From Clostridia bacterium (lineage in GTDB: Bacteria; Bacillota; Clostridia; Oscillospirales; CAG-272): a DNA stretch of 50,585 nt. Location: positions 1 through 50,585 of the forward strand of contig JAFTST010000022.1 of NCBI GenBank assembly GCA_017467165.1, read 5' to 3'. The notes beneath the pieces were generated by a model, which did not search any database, was not told where the DNA came from, and saw nothing but the letters and a program-made list of their open reading frames with translations. Position numbers and translations under genes: made by a program. Below are positions 7,345 to 16,647 of the stretch, one piece after another; the stretch's first letter is position 1, and every line of letters starts with the position of its first letter.

Positions 7345-7993
7345 ATCCTTTTGGAACAAGCTCGTAGCCCTTTCCCGATATAATAACCGTGACGCTTGGG
7401 TTGTCGCACAGCGCGTATATCCTCGTCAGGTCAAGAATAAGGGTATATTCACCACCCGAAACCTCAAGCGTGCATACCATAAGCTCGCTTCGGTCGGTGT
7501 AGTCCCCGTATTTAGCTCCGAGCTCGCCCTTTCCTATATTGTAGGTGGCGATACAGCTTTCGCCCCCGGCGCTGAAGGTGGCGAGAATACCAAGGGCGTC
7601 TATTATCTCACCCTGTATTTTCAGCCGAGCCACGCCGTCCGTGTAGCTTTCGAGGGTTACTCTCAGGTCTATCCCTGCGGATTCTCCGCTTTCAATCTTA
7701 TCTGTCGCGCCGATGAAGCCGTCGGGTGAGCTCTCAGAGTCCCCCCAGCCCGAGTTGCCGGAGTCATCGGGGGCGTTCGGGGCGGGCTCCATATTTCCGC
7801 CTATATCATTAGCGTCGTTTTTTGGACGCAGGTAGGGAAAAAGAGCGATGCCCACGGCTATTATCAGACAGGCGGCGGTACCCACGGCGCTCTTTAACCA
7901 CCTCGGTATTTTTTTCTTGTAGGGAGTCATTGACTCCGCGATATATTTATCGTCGATGAAGCTCATCGCTTCATAAAGCTGTGTTTTATTCAA
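7343..7993 (-). CDS. ECF sigma-associated membrane protein, probable anti-sigma
   Basis: A 216-residue protein. I start it at TTG 7993, whose TTGA overlaps the stop of the sigma gene by 4 bp and which has AAGGAGGGG 8 bases upstream. The cytosolic N-terminus (AMSFIDDKYIAESM) is the short sigma-contacting region typical of these clostridial partners. One membrane helix lies at about 33-53, then a Pro/Asp/Gly-rich stretch and an extracellular beta-rich domain (about 100-216). Overlap, order and topology point to an anti-sigma factor that senses an envelope signal. Its ligand is unknown. Confidence 0.75.
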   Translation of the reverse strand: MNKTQLYEAMSFIDDKYIAESMTPYKKKIPRWLKSAVGTAACLIIAVGIALFPYLRPKNDANDIGGNMEPAPNAPDDSGNSGWGDSESSPDGFIGATDKIESGESAGIDLRVTLESYTDGVARLKIQGEIIDALGILATFSAGGESCIATYNIGKGELGAKYGDYTDRSELMVCTLEVSGGEYTLILDLTRIYALCDNPSVTVIISGKGYELVPKG

Positions 7994-8541
7994 TCGAAAA
8001 GCCCCTCCTTGATAAGTTTTTCTCTGAGCATACCCCTCAGCCTGAAAAGTCGCACCTTGACAGCCGACTCGTTCTTCCCGAGAGCCCTCGCTACGTCTGA
8101 AACAGGCTGCTCGTGAAAATATCTCAGAACGAACATTCGTCTGTCCACCTCGGGCAGTCCGCACAGAAAGCTGTTGATAACGACGGCAATCTCACGGCTG
8201 TCGAGGTCACACTCACCACCGCCCACGCATTCTGACAGCTCGTCGAGCGACTCTATCCCGTCGTATGCCGCGCGCTTTTCCGCAGACCTCGCCCTCATCC
8301 TGTCGAGCGAGAGATTTCTTGTTATCCTGGCGAGAAAGGCGGAGAATATGCGGGGCACCTCGGGCGGTATTTTCGTCCATGCTCGCATATAGGTATCGTT
8401 GACGCATTCCTCCGACTCGAACTCGTCGGAGAGGATATTGTAGGCTATTTTTCCAAGGTACGCGCCGTATTTCTCCGCAGTCGCGCTGATGGCGCTCTCA
8501 TCTCTTGAAAAATAAAGCTCTATTATTTTCCCGTCGGTCAT
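7990..8541 (-). CDS. ECF-type RNA polymerase sigma factor
   Basis: A 183-residue sigma-70 family factor with only regions 2 and 4. Region 2 (about 10-85) includes ILSDEFESEECVNDTYMRAW and the helix ARITRNLSLDRMRARSAEK. Region 4 (about 118-175) includes LPEVDRRMFVLRYFHEQPVSD and the helix-turn-helix GKNESAVKVRLFRLRGML. GGAGGGG precedes the ATG. It is co-transcribed with the overlapping anti-sigma gene. Upstream there is both a sigma-A promoter and an ECF-type promoter, suggesting autoregulation. Confidence 0.93.
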   Translation of the reverse strand: MTDGKIIELYFSRDESAISATAEKYGAYLGKIAYNILSDEFESEECVNDTYMRAWTKIPPEVPRIFSAFLARITRNLSLDRMRARSAEKRAAYDGIESLDELSECVGGGECDLDSREIAVVINSFLCGLPEVDRRMFVLRYFHEQPVSDVARALGKNESAVKVRLFRLRGMLREKLIKEGLFD

Positions 8542-8564
8542 AGCTATCCCCTCCTATATATATT

Positions 8565-8590
8565 GACGAGCCGGATTTCATTTGGTTACA
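8565..8590 (-). promoter_or_regulatory. ECF-type autoregulatory promoter
   Basis: On the minus strand: TGTAAC (8590-8585), 16 bp, CGTC (8568-8565). This matches the GTAAC...CGTC layout of ECF promoters such as SigX-type sites. The start would be near 8558, just before GGAGGGG and the sigma ATG at 8541. Confidence 0.6.
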
Positions 8591-8601
8591 GCGTTTTTTG
8601 T

Positions 8602-8630
8602 ATTTTAGCATTTTTTTCGGGGTCAGTCAA
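8602..8630 (-). promoter_or_regulatory. Sigma-A promoter of the ECF operon
   Basis: On the minus strand: TTGACT (8630-8625), 17-bp spacer, TAAAAT (8607-8602), preceded by TG one base before the -10. Confidence 0.65.
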
Positions 8631-8692
8631 TACACTTGTGCGCCACCGAGGACTGAGGTGGAAAAATGTTGAACAAAATTGTACGAAAAGTA

Positions 8693-8721
8693 TTGAAAAA
8701 ATCTCGCGTGTGTGCTAATAT
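8693..8721 (+). promoter_or_regulatory. Promoter of the ABC exporter operon
   Basis: TTGAAA (8693-8698), 17-bp spacer, TAATAT (8716-8721). It is divergent from the sigma operon. Confidence 0.6.
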
Positions 8722-8781
8722 ATAGTTTAGTTTTGTTTTTATCCGCTTGCCACCCCCATGGCAGTGGGGAAAGGAGAAAAA

Positions 8782-10560
8782 ATGGTTTTTGGAAGACACG
8801 TCAACCGCTACTATCTGAAATACGGTCCGATGCTGCTTCTGGGTATAATTTCGCTGATGCTCGTTGACTATTTTCAGCTCAAGATACCCGAGCTGTACGG
8901 TATGCTTCTTGACGGCGTCAACTACGGCGTGGTTAAGATTGACGGAAAGGAAGTAGCCTTTGATATGGACTTCGTTCTCGTCAGGCTGTGCGAGCCGATG
9001 CTGGTAGTTATCTTCGTTATGCTCGTGGGCAGATTTCTGTGGCGAGTATGCTTTTTCGGCTCGGCTATCAAGATGTCAACCGACCTGCGCCGCAGAATGT
9101 TCGGTCACTGCAAGGAGCTTTCGGTAGAGTATTATCAGGTCAACAAGGTTGGAAACCTGATGTCACTTTTCACCAACGACCTTGAAACCATACAGGAGTG
9201 CTTCGGCGACGGCGTGCTTATGATGTTCGACGCCCTGCTTCTCGGCGGACTTGCGCTTTTCAAGATGGCGAGAATGAATATTTTTCTTATGCTTCTGTCG
9301 CTGGTGCCAATGGCTCTGCTTCTGCTTGTCAGCACGGTCGTCGGAAAGTATATGATGAAAAAATGGGATGCCAGACAGGCGGCGTTCTCCGCGCTTTCGG
9401 ATTTTTCGCAGGAGAGCTTTTCGGGAATAGCTGTAATCAAGGCATTCGTCAAGGAATTCAAGGAGCTGTGGGCGTTCAAGCGCCTCAGTAAGAATAACGA
9501 GAACGCCAACGTAGAGTTCACCAAGGCGTCGACGCTTCTACATATACTCGTCACTCTGTTCGTTGAATCGGTTATGTGCATCATATTTGGCTACGGCGGA
9601 TATCTCGTGCACGAGGGAGTCTTTTCCTCGGGCGAGCTTCTCACCTTCAGCGGATATTTCACCAGCGTTATCTGGCCGATTATGGCTATCTCTCAGCTTA
9701 TAGATATGCATTCCAGAGGTACTGCGTCACTCAAGCGTGTGTCCGAGCTGCTCGACGCGGAGATTAACGTCCGCGACAGAGAGGGCGTTTCCGAAATTGA
9801 CAATATAAGGGGAGATATTGAGTTCAGAAATCTCACCTTCCGCTATCCCGACGGAGATTATGACGCGCTCTCTGACGTGTCCTTTAAAATCGAGGCGGGC
9901 GAAAACGTGGGAATCATAGGAAAGACCGGCTCGGGAAAGACGACGCTCGTCGACCTGATACTCAGAGTGTACAACGTGCCTGACGGCACACTCTTCATCG
10001 ACGGACACGACGTCAACGATATTCCGATAGACACCGTGCGCCGCTTTTCCGCCTATGTTCCGCAGGACAACTTCCTTTTCAGCGATACTATTGAAAGCAA
10101 TATAGCCTTCGCGGTCGATGAATACGGCACAGCCGACGTTGAGCGCGCGGCAGCCCTTGCCGACGTACACGGAAATATATCCGAGTTCAAGGAGGGCTAT
10201 TCCACCGTCCTCGGAGAGCGCGGAGTCACCGTTTCGGGAGGACAGAAGCAGCGTATCTCGATAGCGAGAGCTATTATGAAGGACGCATCCATACTTATCC
10301 TCGACGACTCCGTCTCGGCGGTTGATACCGACACCGAGAGGGTTATTATCTCCAATCTCAAGGAGAACAGGAGAGGAAAGACCACGATACTTATCGCCCA
10401 CAGAGTTTCCACCATTGAAAATATGGACAAGATAATATACGTTGACGACGGCAGAGTTACCGCTGTCGGTACTCACACGGAGCTTCTCCACAGCTGTGAG
10501 GACTACAGAAATATGGTAGAGCTGCAGAGACTCGAGGACGAGAAGGGAGGTAACTCCTGA
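8782..10560 (+). CDS. ABC exporter half-transporter A (degenerate ATP site)
   Basis: A 592-residue fused membrane-ATPase half-transporter. ATG 8782 is chosen because AAGGAG (8771-8776) is 7 bases upstream. Six membrane helices lie in the first 320 residues. In the ATPase domain: Walker A GKTGSGKTT (about 380), signature VSGGQKQR (about 483), Walker B ILILDDS (about 503) and switch IAHRVST (about 538). The usual Glu after Walker B is Asp, marking the degenerate half of heterodimeric exporters (LmrCD, BmrCD, TM287/288 type). The partner gene overlaps its stop. The substrate, lipid or drug, cannot be told. Confidence 0.92.
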   Translation: MVFGRHVNRYYLKYGPMLLLGIISLMLVDYFQLKIPELYGMLLDGVNYGVVKIDGKEVAFDMDFVLVRLCEPMLVVIFVMLVGRFLWRVCFFGSAIKMSTDLRRRMFGHCKELSVEYYQVNKVGNLMSLFTNDLETIQECFGDGVLMMFDALLLGGLALFKMARMNIFLMLLSLVPMALLLLVSTVVGKYMMKKWDARQAAFSALSDFSQESFSGIAVIKAFVKEFKELWAFKRLSKNNENANVEFTKASTLLHILVTLFVESVMCIIFGYGGYLVHEGVFSSGELLTFSGYFTSVIWPIMAISQLIDMHSRGTASLKRVSELLDAEINVRDREGVSEIDNIRGDIEFRNLTFRYPDGDYDALSDVSFKIEAGENVGIIGKTGSGKTTLVDLILRVYNVPDGTLFIDGHDVNDIPIDTVRRFSAYVPQDNFLFSDTIESNIAFAVDEYGTADVERAAALADVHGNISEFKEGYSTVLGERGVTVSGGQKQRISIARAIMKDASILILDDSVSAVDTDTERVIISNLKENRRGKTTILIAHRVSTIENMDKIIYVDDGRVTAVGTHTELLHSCEDYRNMVELQRLEDEKGGNS

Positions 10561-12452
10561 TGCCGAATTATTATCCCCTGCTCATAGTCGGAGCTATCAT
10601 CGGCGTGGTTACAACGATATTCATCATCGCCTACGCCATGATGAAGGATAAGAAAACCGCCATAGGCTTTGACAGAAATATGAAGGACACAGAGATTGTT
10701 AAGCGTATCCTCGTGTATGCGAAGCCGCACGCCCTCAAGTTCCTTCTCGTAGGACTTTTCATGGTTTTCGCCATATCCTACGATATCATAGCGCCCATTC
10801 TCGTCGGAGAGATACAGGGACTTATCAAGACACAGGGCTTCGAGATGTCGAGGCTTCTGGCTATGATAGCGGTCTACGGCTCGATACTTCTCGTGTCGCT
10901 GGTATGCACCTACTGTCAGTCTATACTTCTGCAGAAGACCGGACAGAAGATACTCTCCTCGATAAGAGAGGATATTTTCTCGCACATTGAGAGCCTTTCG
11001 CACGCGCAGCTCAACCGTATCCCCACGGGAAAGCTGGTTACCAGAGTAACCAACGATACCAACGCTATCTCGATGGTATTCACACATATTCTGGCGAACC
11101 TTGTCAAAAATTTCTTTATCATACTCGGTGTGCTGGTCGCTATGCTGGCGCTCAACTATATGCTCACCCTGATGATACTCTGCTTCGTGCCCTTCATAGT
11201 AATCTTCACCCTGATTTTCAGAAAGTTCTCGCGCAGGGCGTACAGAAGGGTCAAGGACGCTACAACCGATATCAACACCTACCTCTCCGAGAACCTCTCG
11301 GGAATGAAGATAACCCAGATCTTCAACCGTCAGGAAAGAAAGGCGGAGGAGTTCGAGCAGCGCAACGTAGCGCTCGATAAGGCAAGACACCAGGAGATAT
11401 TCGTCTTCAGTATATTCAGACCTATGGTCTATATGCTCTACGTCTCCTCGATACTCTGTCTTTTCTACCTCGGCGCCAGGGGCGTTATTCTCGACACCGA
11501 AATTTTCGGTCAGAGAATAGGCAGCGAAACTATCGTTACCTTCTATATGTATATCAACAAGTTCTTCAACCCGATACAGACCCTCGCCGAGCAGTTCAAC
11601 AGGCTTCAGGCGGCATTCGCCTCGGCTGAGAAGATATTCTCAATAATGGATATGCAGCCCGAGGTGGTTGACAGCGAGGATGCCGTGGAGCTTGACGAGG
11701 TCAGGGGCGATATTGAGTTTAAGAACGTATGGTTCTCCTATATCCCCGGCGAATGGGTGCTCCGCGACGTGTCCTTCACAGTCAAGGCTAACGAAACCGT
11801 CGCCTTCGTAGGCTCCACCGGCTCGGGAAAAACGACGATACTCTCGCTTATCTGCCGGAACTACGATATACAGAAGGGACAGATACTGATAGACGGCGTG
11901 GATATCAAGAAAATCAAAATATCCTCGCTTCGCCGCCACTTCGGACAGATGCTCCAGGACGTATTTCTGTTTTCGGGTACTATCCGCTCGAATATAGTTC
12001 TGCACGAGGAGAGCTTCACCGACGAGGAGATAATGAGAACCTGCGACTACGTCAATGCCACTCACTTCATATCGAAGCTCAAGGACGGTCTTGACGAGGA
12101 GGTCAGAGAGAGGGGCAACAACTTCTCCGCGGGACAAAGACAGCTTCTGTCCTTCGCCCGTACGATTATCCACAAGCCCTCGGTTATGATACTCGACGAG
12201 GCTACGGCGAATATCGACACCGAAACCGAGGTGCTCATTCAGGACTCGCTCGAAAAAATGATGAACGTCGGAACGATGCTTATAGTAGCGCACAGGCTCT
12301 CTACCATACAGCACGCGGACAACATCATAGTCCTCTCTCACGGCGAGATAGTAGAGCAGGGCAACCACTTCGAGCTTCTGGCTAAAAAGGGCAGGTACTA
12401 CGGACTTTATATGCTTCAGTTCGAGAAGGAAAGACTTAGGAAAAATAATTGA
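10560..12452 (+). CDS. ABC exporter half-transporter B (catalytic ATP site)
   Basis: A 630-residue partner of the preceding gene; its ATG shares a base with the upstream TGA, and GGGAGG lies upstream. An extra N-terminal hydrophobic helix (about 5-27) precedes the six-helix domain. The ATPase has Walker A STGSGKTT (about 419), signature FSAGQRQ (about 522), and canonical Walker B ILDEATANID (about 543) with the catalytic Glu. The altered signature (FSAGQ for LSGGQ) pairs with the Asp Walker B of half A, so the complex should have one consensus and one degenerate ATP site. Confidence 0.93.
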   Translation: MPNYYPLLIVGAIIGVVTTIFIIAYAMMKDKKTAIGFDRNMKDTEIVKRILVYAKPHALKFLLVGLFMVFAISYDIIAPILVGEIQGLIKTQGFEMSRLLAMIAVYGSILLVSLVCTYCQSILLQKTGQKILSSIREDIFSHIESLSHAQLNRIPTGKLVTRVTNDTNAISMVFTHILANLVKNFFIILGVLVAMLALNYMLTLMILCFVPFIVIFTLIFRKFSRRAYRRVKDATTDINTYLSENLSGMKITQIFNRQERKAEEFEQRNVALDKARHQEIFVFSIFRPMVYMLYVSSILCLFYLGARGVILDTEIFGQRIGSETIVTFYMYINKFFNPIQTLAEQFNRLQAAFASAEKIFSIMDMQPEVVDSEDAVELDEVRGDIEFKNVWFSYIPGEWVLRDVSFTVKANETVAFVGSTGSGKTTILSLICRNYDIQKGQILIDGVDIKKIKISSLRRHFGQMLQDVFLFSGTIRSNIVLHEESFTDEEIMRTCDYVNATHFISKLKDGLDEEVRERGNNFSAGQRQLLSFARTIIHKPSVMILDEATANIDTETEVLIQDSLEKMMNVGTMLIVAHRLSTIQHADNIIVLSHGEIVEQGNHFELLAKKGRYYGLYMLQFEKERLRKNN

Positions 12453-12491
12453 CACCTGCGGCAGATTTCTAAAAAAATGAATATCCACTCA

Positions 12492-12521
12492 GGGCGCGGA
12501 GAAATCCGCGCCCTATTTATT
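12492..12521 (+). terminator. Terminator of ABC exporter operon
   Basis: A perfect 9-bp GC-rich stem (12492-12500 with 12505-12513), GAAA tetraloop, then TATTTATTTT. Confidence 0.85.
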
Positions 12522-12555
12522 TTAAATATTTTAACAATTTAGTTTCAAATCGGTC

Positions 12556-12584
12556 TTTACAAATGGGGAAAAATATGCTACAAT
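12556..12584 (+). promoter_or_regulatory. Promoter of rsuA-tex
   Basis: TTTACA (12556-12561), 17-bp spacer, TACAAT (12579-12584). Confidence 0.65.
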
Positions 12585-12616
12585 ATAAAATGGAAAAATG
12601 AGGGCAGGAGGGAATT

Positions 12617-13336
12617 ATGCGCATTGATAAGCTGCTCAGCGAAATGGGCATAGCCACGCGACGCGAGAGCGCCGCCACAGCGAGAGCGGGCGGTGTTACA
12701 GTCAACGGCGACGTGGTCAAGGACCTCTCCCGTCATATAAATCCCGAGGTGGATACGGTGTGCTATCGTGGCAGGGCGGTCGAATATAACCGCTTCGTCT
12801 ATATAATGCTGAACAAGCCCGAGGGCTACGTCAGCGCCACCGAGGACTCGCGGCTGCCCGTGGTGACCGAGCTGTTACCAGAGGAGCTGCGCCACCGTGA
12901 GCTTTTTCCCGTCGGCAGACTCGACAGGGACACAGTGGGGCTTATGATACTGACCAACGACGGTCAGCTCGCCCACACTCTTCTCTCGCCAAGACGGCAC
13001 GTGACCAAGCTGTACAGATTCAGGGCGTCAGAGCCCGTATGCGAGGGAGCGGAGGAGAAATTCAGAGATGGAATCACGCTTGCCGACGGATATGAGTGCA
13101 AGAGCGCGGTGATTTCGCTCGACCCCGACCGAATGGGAGGACTTATCGAGCTCACCGAGGGCAAGTACCATCAGATCAAGAGGATGATAGCCTCGCTTGA
13201 CAACAGGGTTGTCTACCTTGAGCGAGTGCAGTTCGCAGGCATTTCGCTCGACGGCTCGCTTGAGCGCGGAGAGTGGCGCCATCTTTCCGCCGGGGAGGTT
13301 TCCTCGCTCAGAGAAAAGGCAGGAGCTATTCAGTAA
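12617..13336 (+). CDS. rsuA: 16S rRNA pseudouridine synthase, RsuA family
   Basis: A 239-residue protein. An N-terminal S4 RNA-binding domain (about 1-45; MRIDKLLSEMGIATRRE) precedes the pseudouridine synthase domain with catalytic Asp in GRLDRDTVG (about residue 102) and the C-terminal GKYHQIKRMIA motif. The RsuA group modifies U516 of 16S rRNA; the closest alternative is an RluB/E/F-type activity. AGGAGG lies before the ATG. tex follows after 21 bp, probably in the same transcript. Confidence 0.88.
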   Translation: MRIDKLLSEMGIATRRESAATARAGGVTVNGDVVKDLSRHINPEVDTVCYRGRAVEYNRFVYIMLNKPEGYVSATEDSRLPVVTELLPEELRHRELFPVGRLDRDTVGLMILTNDGQLAHTLLSPRRHVTKLYRFRASEPVCEGAEEKFRDGITLADGYECKSAVISLDPDRMGGLIELTEGKYHQIKRMIASLDNRVVYLERVQFAGISLDGSLERGEWRHLSAGEVSSLREKAGAIQ

Positions 13337-13357
13337 TTTTTTTATAGGAGCAGATAG

Positions 13358-15544
13358 ATGAACATTTTCAAGACACTGGCAACAGAGTTCAACGTCACCG
13401 AGGAGCAGGTTGAAAAGACCGTTGCCCTCATCGACGAGGGTAACACCATACCCTTCATTTCGAGATACAGGAAGGAGGTTACGGGCGGACTTGACGATAC
13501 CACACTTCGTGAGCTCAACGACCGTCTTAACTATCTCAGAAATCTCGAGGAGAGAAGAGAGCAGATTTCGGGAATTATCGAGGAGCAGGGAAAGCTGACG
13601 CCCGAGATAACCCACGCGCTTAACAACGCCAAGACCCTCGTCGAGCTTGAGGATATATACCGTCCCTACAAGCCCAAGAGAACTACCAGAGCGTCCATCG
13701 CCCGCGCTAAGGGGCTTGAGCCTCTGGCGCAGTACATTATGGAGCAGAGGGACAGCTACGAGCCTACTATCGAGGAGTATGCAGAAGAGTTCATCTCCAC
13801 CGAGGAGGGCAAGGAGGTTCCCGACGCCAAGGCGGCTCTGCAGGGCGCGTCCGATATTATCGCCGAGGATATCTCCAACGACGCGGAGCTGAGAAAGAGC
13901 CTGCGTGAGTTCACCGTGAGAAACGGCTCGCTTACCTCGAAGGGCACCACCGACGAGCCCTCGGTATATGATAACTACTACGAGTTCTCCGAGCCTATCA
14001 AGAAGCTTAAGGGACACAGAGTTCTCGCCATTAACCGCGGCGAGAAGGAGGACTTCCTCAAGGTTGCGGTGACTCTTCCCGAGGAGGACGGTATCGCGCA
14101 GATAGTATCCCGAGTTGTCACCAACAAGCAGTCCCCCGCGCTTCCAAGACTTATGGAAACCATCACCGACGCCTATGACAGACTTCTTTTCCCAGCTATC
14201 GAGCGAGAGGTGCGCACAGCCCTGCTTGACGATGCCTGTGAGGGAGCTCTCAAGGTGTTCGCAGAAAACCTCAGAAACCTTCTTCTCGTCTCTCCCCTTA
14301 AGGGAAAGACGGTGCTTGGCTACGACCCCGGCTACGGTCACGGATGTAAGCTCGCGGTTGTTGATAAGACGGGAAAGGTTCTTGACACCGCGGTTATTTA
14401 TCCCTTCCGCTCCAAGGGCAGGGATAACGAGGACGACCTTCGCCGCTCGGCAACCGTTGTTCTGCGCCTTATCAACAAGTGCGGCGTAGACGTTATTTCC
14501 ATCGGTAACGGCACAGCCTCCAGAGAGAGCGAGAAATTCATAGCGGAGCGCGTTATCCGCGACCCCTCCTGCCCCAAGGGCGTTAAATATACCATCGTTT
14601 CCGAGGCAGGAGCCTCGGTCTATTCCGCCTCGAAGCTCGCGGCTGAGGAGTTCCCGGACTTTGACGTTATGCAGAGAAGCGCGGTTTCTATCGCCCGCAG
14701 ACTTCAGGACCCCCTCGCAGAGCTCGTTAAGATTGAGCCCAAGGCTATCGGCGTCGGTCAGTACCAGCACGATATGAAGCAGAACAGACTCAACGAGGCT
14801 CTCGGCGGCGTGGTCGAGGACTGTGTTAACGCCGTAGGCGTTGACGTCAATACCGCGTCCTATTCGCTTCTCGCCTACGTTTCGGGAATCAACTCCACCG
14901 CGGCGAAGAATATAGTCAAGTACAGAGAGGAAAACGGAGAGTTCAAGACGCGCCGCAGCATCTTAAAGGTGCCGAAGATTGGCGAAAAGGCGTTCACTCA
15001 GTGCGCGGGCTTCCTTCGTATCCCGGGCGGCAGAGACGTGCTCGACAACACGGGCGTCCACCCCGAGTCCTACGCGGTTGCAGAGGATCTTCTCAAGCGC
15101 TTTGGCTTCTCTCTTGAGGACGTCAGAGCGGGCAGCCTGCCTCTTCTTCGCTTCAAGGCTGAGAAGTACGGCACCTCGAAGCTTGCCAAGGAGCTTGGCT
15201 GTGGCGAGCCCACCCTGCTTGATATTATAGGCGAGCTTGAAAAGCCCGGCAGAGATATCCGTGACGACGCTCCCGCTCCCGTGCTTTCCTCTGACGTTCT
15301 CGATATAGAGGACCTCAAGGAGGGTATGCAGCTCAAGGGTACTGTCAGAAACGTTACCGACTTCGGCTGCTTCGTTGATATAGGCGTGCACCACGACGGA
15401 CTTCTCCACATCTCCGAGATGTCCGACAGATATATCAAGCACCCCTCAGAGCTCTTCAAGACGGGTGACGTTATCGACGTTATTATCAAGGGCGTTGACC
15501 TCAAGAAGCACCGTATATCCCTGACAAGAAAGGGTATGAAGTAA
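13358..15544 (+). CDS. tex: Tex-family RNA-binding protein
   Basis: A 728-residue cytosolic protein with the Tex order: helical N-terminus (NTIPFISRYRKEVTGGLDD near residue 28), YqgF/RNase H-like domain (GYDPGYGHGCKLAVVD near 321), helix-hairpin-helix region (YVSGINSTAAKNIVKYREEN near 506) and C-terminal S1 domain (about 650-725; GTVRNVTDFGCFVDIGVHHD). It binds nucleic acid and influences transcription and translation. Length is normal. TAGGAG precedes the ATG. Confidence 0.95.
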   Translation: MNIFKTLATEFNVTEEQVEKTVALIDEGNTIPFISRYRKEVTGGLDDTTLRELNDRLNYLRNLEERREQISGIIEEQGKLTPEITHALNNAKTLVELEDIYRPYKPKRTTRASIARAKGLEPLAQYIMEQRDSYEPTIEEYAEEFISTEEGKEVPDAKAALQGASDIIAEDISNDAELRKSLREFTVRNGSLTSKGTTDEPSVYDNYYEFSEPIKKLKGHRVLAINRGEKEDFLKVAVTLPEEDGIAQIVSRVVTNKQSPALPRLMETITDAYDRLLFPAIEREVRTALLDDACEGALKVFAENLRNLLLVSPLKGKTVLGYDPGYGHGCKLAVVDKTGKVLDTAVIYPFRSKGRDNEDDLRRSATVVLRLINKCGVDVISIGNGTASRESEKFIAERVIRDPSCPKGVKYTIVSEAGASVYSASKLAAEEFPDFDVMQRSAVSIARRLQDPLAELVKIEPKAIGVGQYQHDMKQNRLNEALGGVVEDCVNAVGVDVNTASYSLLAYVSGINSTAAKNIVKYREENGEFKTRRSILKVPKIGEKAFTQCAGFLRIPGGRDVLDNTGVHPESYAVAEDLLKRFGFSLEDVRAGSLPLLRFKAEKYGTSKLAKELGCGEPTLLDIIGELEKPGRDIRDDAPAPVLSSDVLDIEDLKEGMQLKGTVRNVTDFGCFVDIGVHHDGLLHISEMSDRYIKHPSELFKTGDVIDVIIKGVDLKKHRISLTRKGMK

Positions 15545-15580
15545 GAGGTCGCCTTCAGGCATAACCAATACAACCTATCA

Positions 15581-15615
15581 GGAAGCGCGGACAAGACGAG
15601 CCGCGCTTCCTTTTT
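15581..15615 (+). terminator. Terminator of rsuA-tex
   Basis: GGAAGCGCGG (15581-15590) pairs perfectly with CCGCGCTTCC (15601-15610), followed by TTTTT. Confidence 0.85.
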
Positions 15616-15727
15616 CACTTTTGGAGTGTCGGAGCGCTTTTTTCGGGAAATCGCGGGAAATTCTACCCCTTGTATATAGAATTTATTTAAAAAATTTTTT
15701 AAAAGTTCACACAATCGCTTAAATTTA

Positions 15728-15736
15728 TGCTATACT
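15728..15736 (+). promoter_or_regulatory. Extended -10 promoter of DUF5685 operon
   Basis: TGCTATACT is an extended -10. TTCACA (15706-15711) lies 19 bp upstream of TATACT as a poor -35. Confidence 0.5.
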
Positions 15737-15771
15737 AATATGTAACGGAAATTAAGAAGGGGGAAAAAATA

Positions 15772-16647
15772 ATGTTTGGCTACGTCAAGCCTGTGGTGTC
15801 CGAGCTTCTCGTCAAGGAAAACGAGTTCTATCGGGCTACCTACTGCGGAATCTGCCGCGCTATGAAAAGGCACACGGGCAGGCTGTCAACCGTCACCCTC
15901 ACCTACGACAGCGTCTTTCTGGCGCTGGTGCGAATGGCTTATATTCCCGACTCGGAGCTTTCGTCCTCTATGAGAAGATGCATCGCGCACCCGATGAAGA
16001 AGAAAAATATGCTGAACGAAAACTCCGCTATTGAATACACTGCCAGAGCCTTCGGTATTCTCACATACTATAAGATGCGCGACGACCTGACGGACGAGCG
16101 CGCGGGAAAGCGTATGCTCCTGTCCCTTCTCCGCCCCATAGCCTCCGATGCTAAGAAAAGGGCGAATCTCTCGGAGCTTTCCGATACAGTCCGCGACAGG
16201 CTGGAGAAAATCACAGAGCACGAGAGGGCGAGGACGGCGAGCGTTGACGAGCCTGCGTCGCTTTTCGGCGAGCTTCTCGGCGAGATATTTTCCTTCGGGC
16301 TTTCGGGAGAGGATAAGCTCGTTACCTATCAGTGCGGCTTTCACCTCGGAAAATTCATATACGCCGCGGACGCCGCAGAGGATTACTCGGAGGACAAGCG
16401 TCTCGGAAGGTACAACCCATTCATAGAGCTGTACGGCGGGGCAGAGCTGACGGCGGAGAACAAGGCGAGTATAAAATGCGCCCTGCTTCTCGAATGTCGG
16501 GCACTTGAGGGAGCTGTCAACCTCATTCCATTTGGCAGAAAGATAACGGTAGAAAACATAGTGCGAAATATAATTTACCTCGGACTTACCAAGAGAATTG
16601 AGTTTCTCGACGGCGAGGACGGGGAAGAAAAGAAAGGGCAGGAATGA
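15772..16647 (+). CDS. DUF5685 family protein
   Basis: A 291-residue protein whose start, [15 protein letters not shown] then [14 protein letters not shown], is the hallmark of the DUF5685 family. CxxC (Cys26/Cys29) may bind metal; the rest is mostly helical. AAGGGGG precedes the ATG. The J-protein gene starts inside its last codon (ATGA overlap), so the two are translationally coupled and likely cooperate. No molecular function is known for the family. Confidence 0.82.
   Translation: MFGYVKPVVSELLVKENEFYRATYCGICRAMKRHTGRLSTVTLTYDSVFLALVRMAYIPDSELSSSMRRCIAHPMKKKNMLNENSAIEYTARAFGILTYYKMRDDLTDERAGKRMLLSLLRPIASDAKKRANLSELSDTVRDRLEKITEHERARTASVDEPASLFGELLGEIFSFGLSGEDKLVTYQCGFHLGKFIYAADAAEDYSEDKRLGRYNPFIELYGGAELTAENKASIKCALLLECRALEGAVNLIPFGRKITVENIVRNIIYLGLTKRIEFLDGEDGEEKKGQE

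Noticed and set aside
13028..14770. 580-codon minus-strand open frame opposite rsuA and tex
   Set aside because: It crosses two well-supported plus-strand genes and its translation is low-complexity Leu/Val/Ser-rich, as expected of an antisense shadow.
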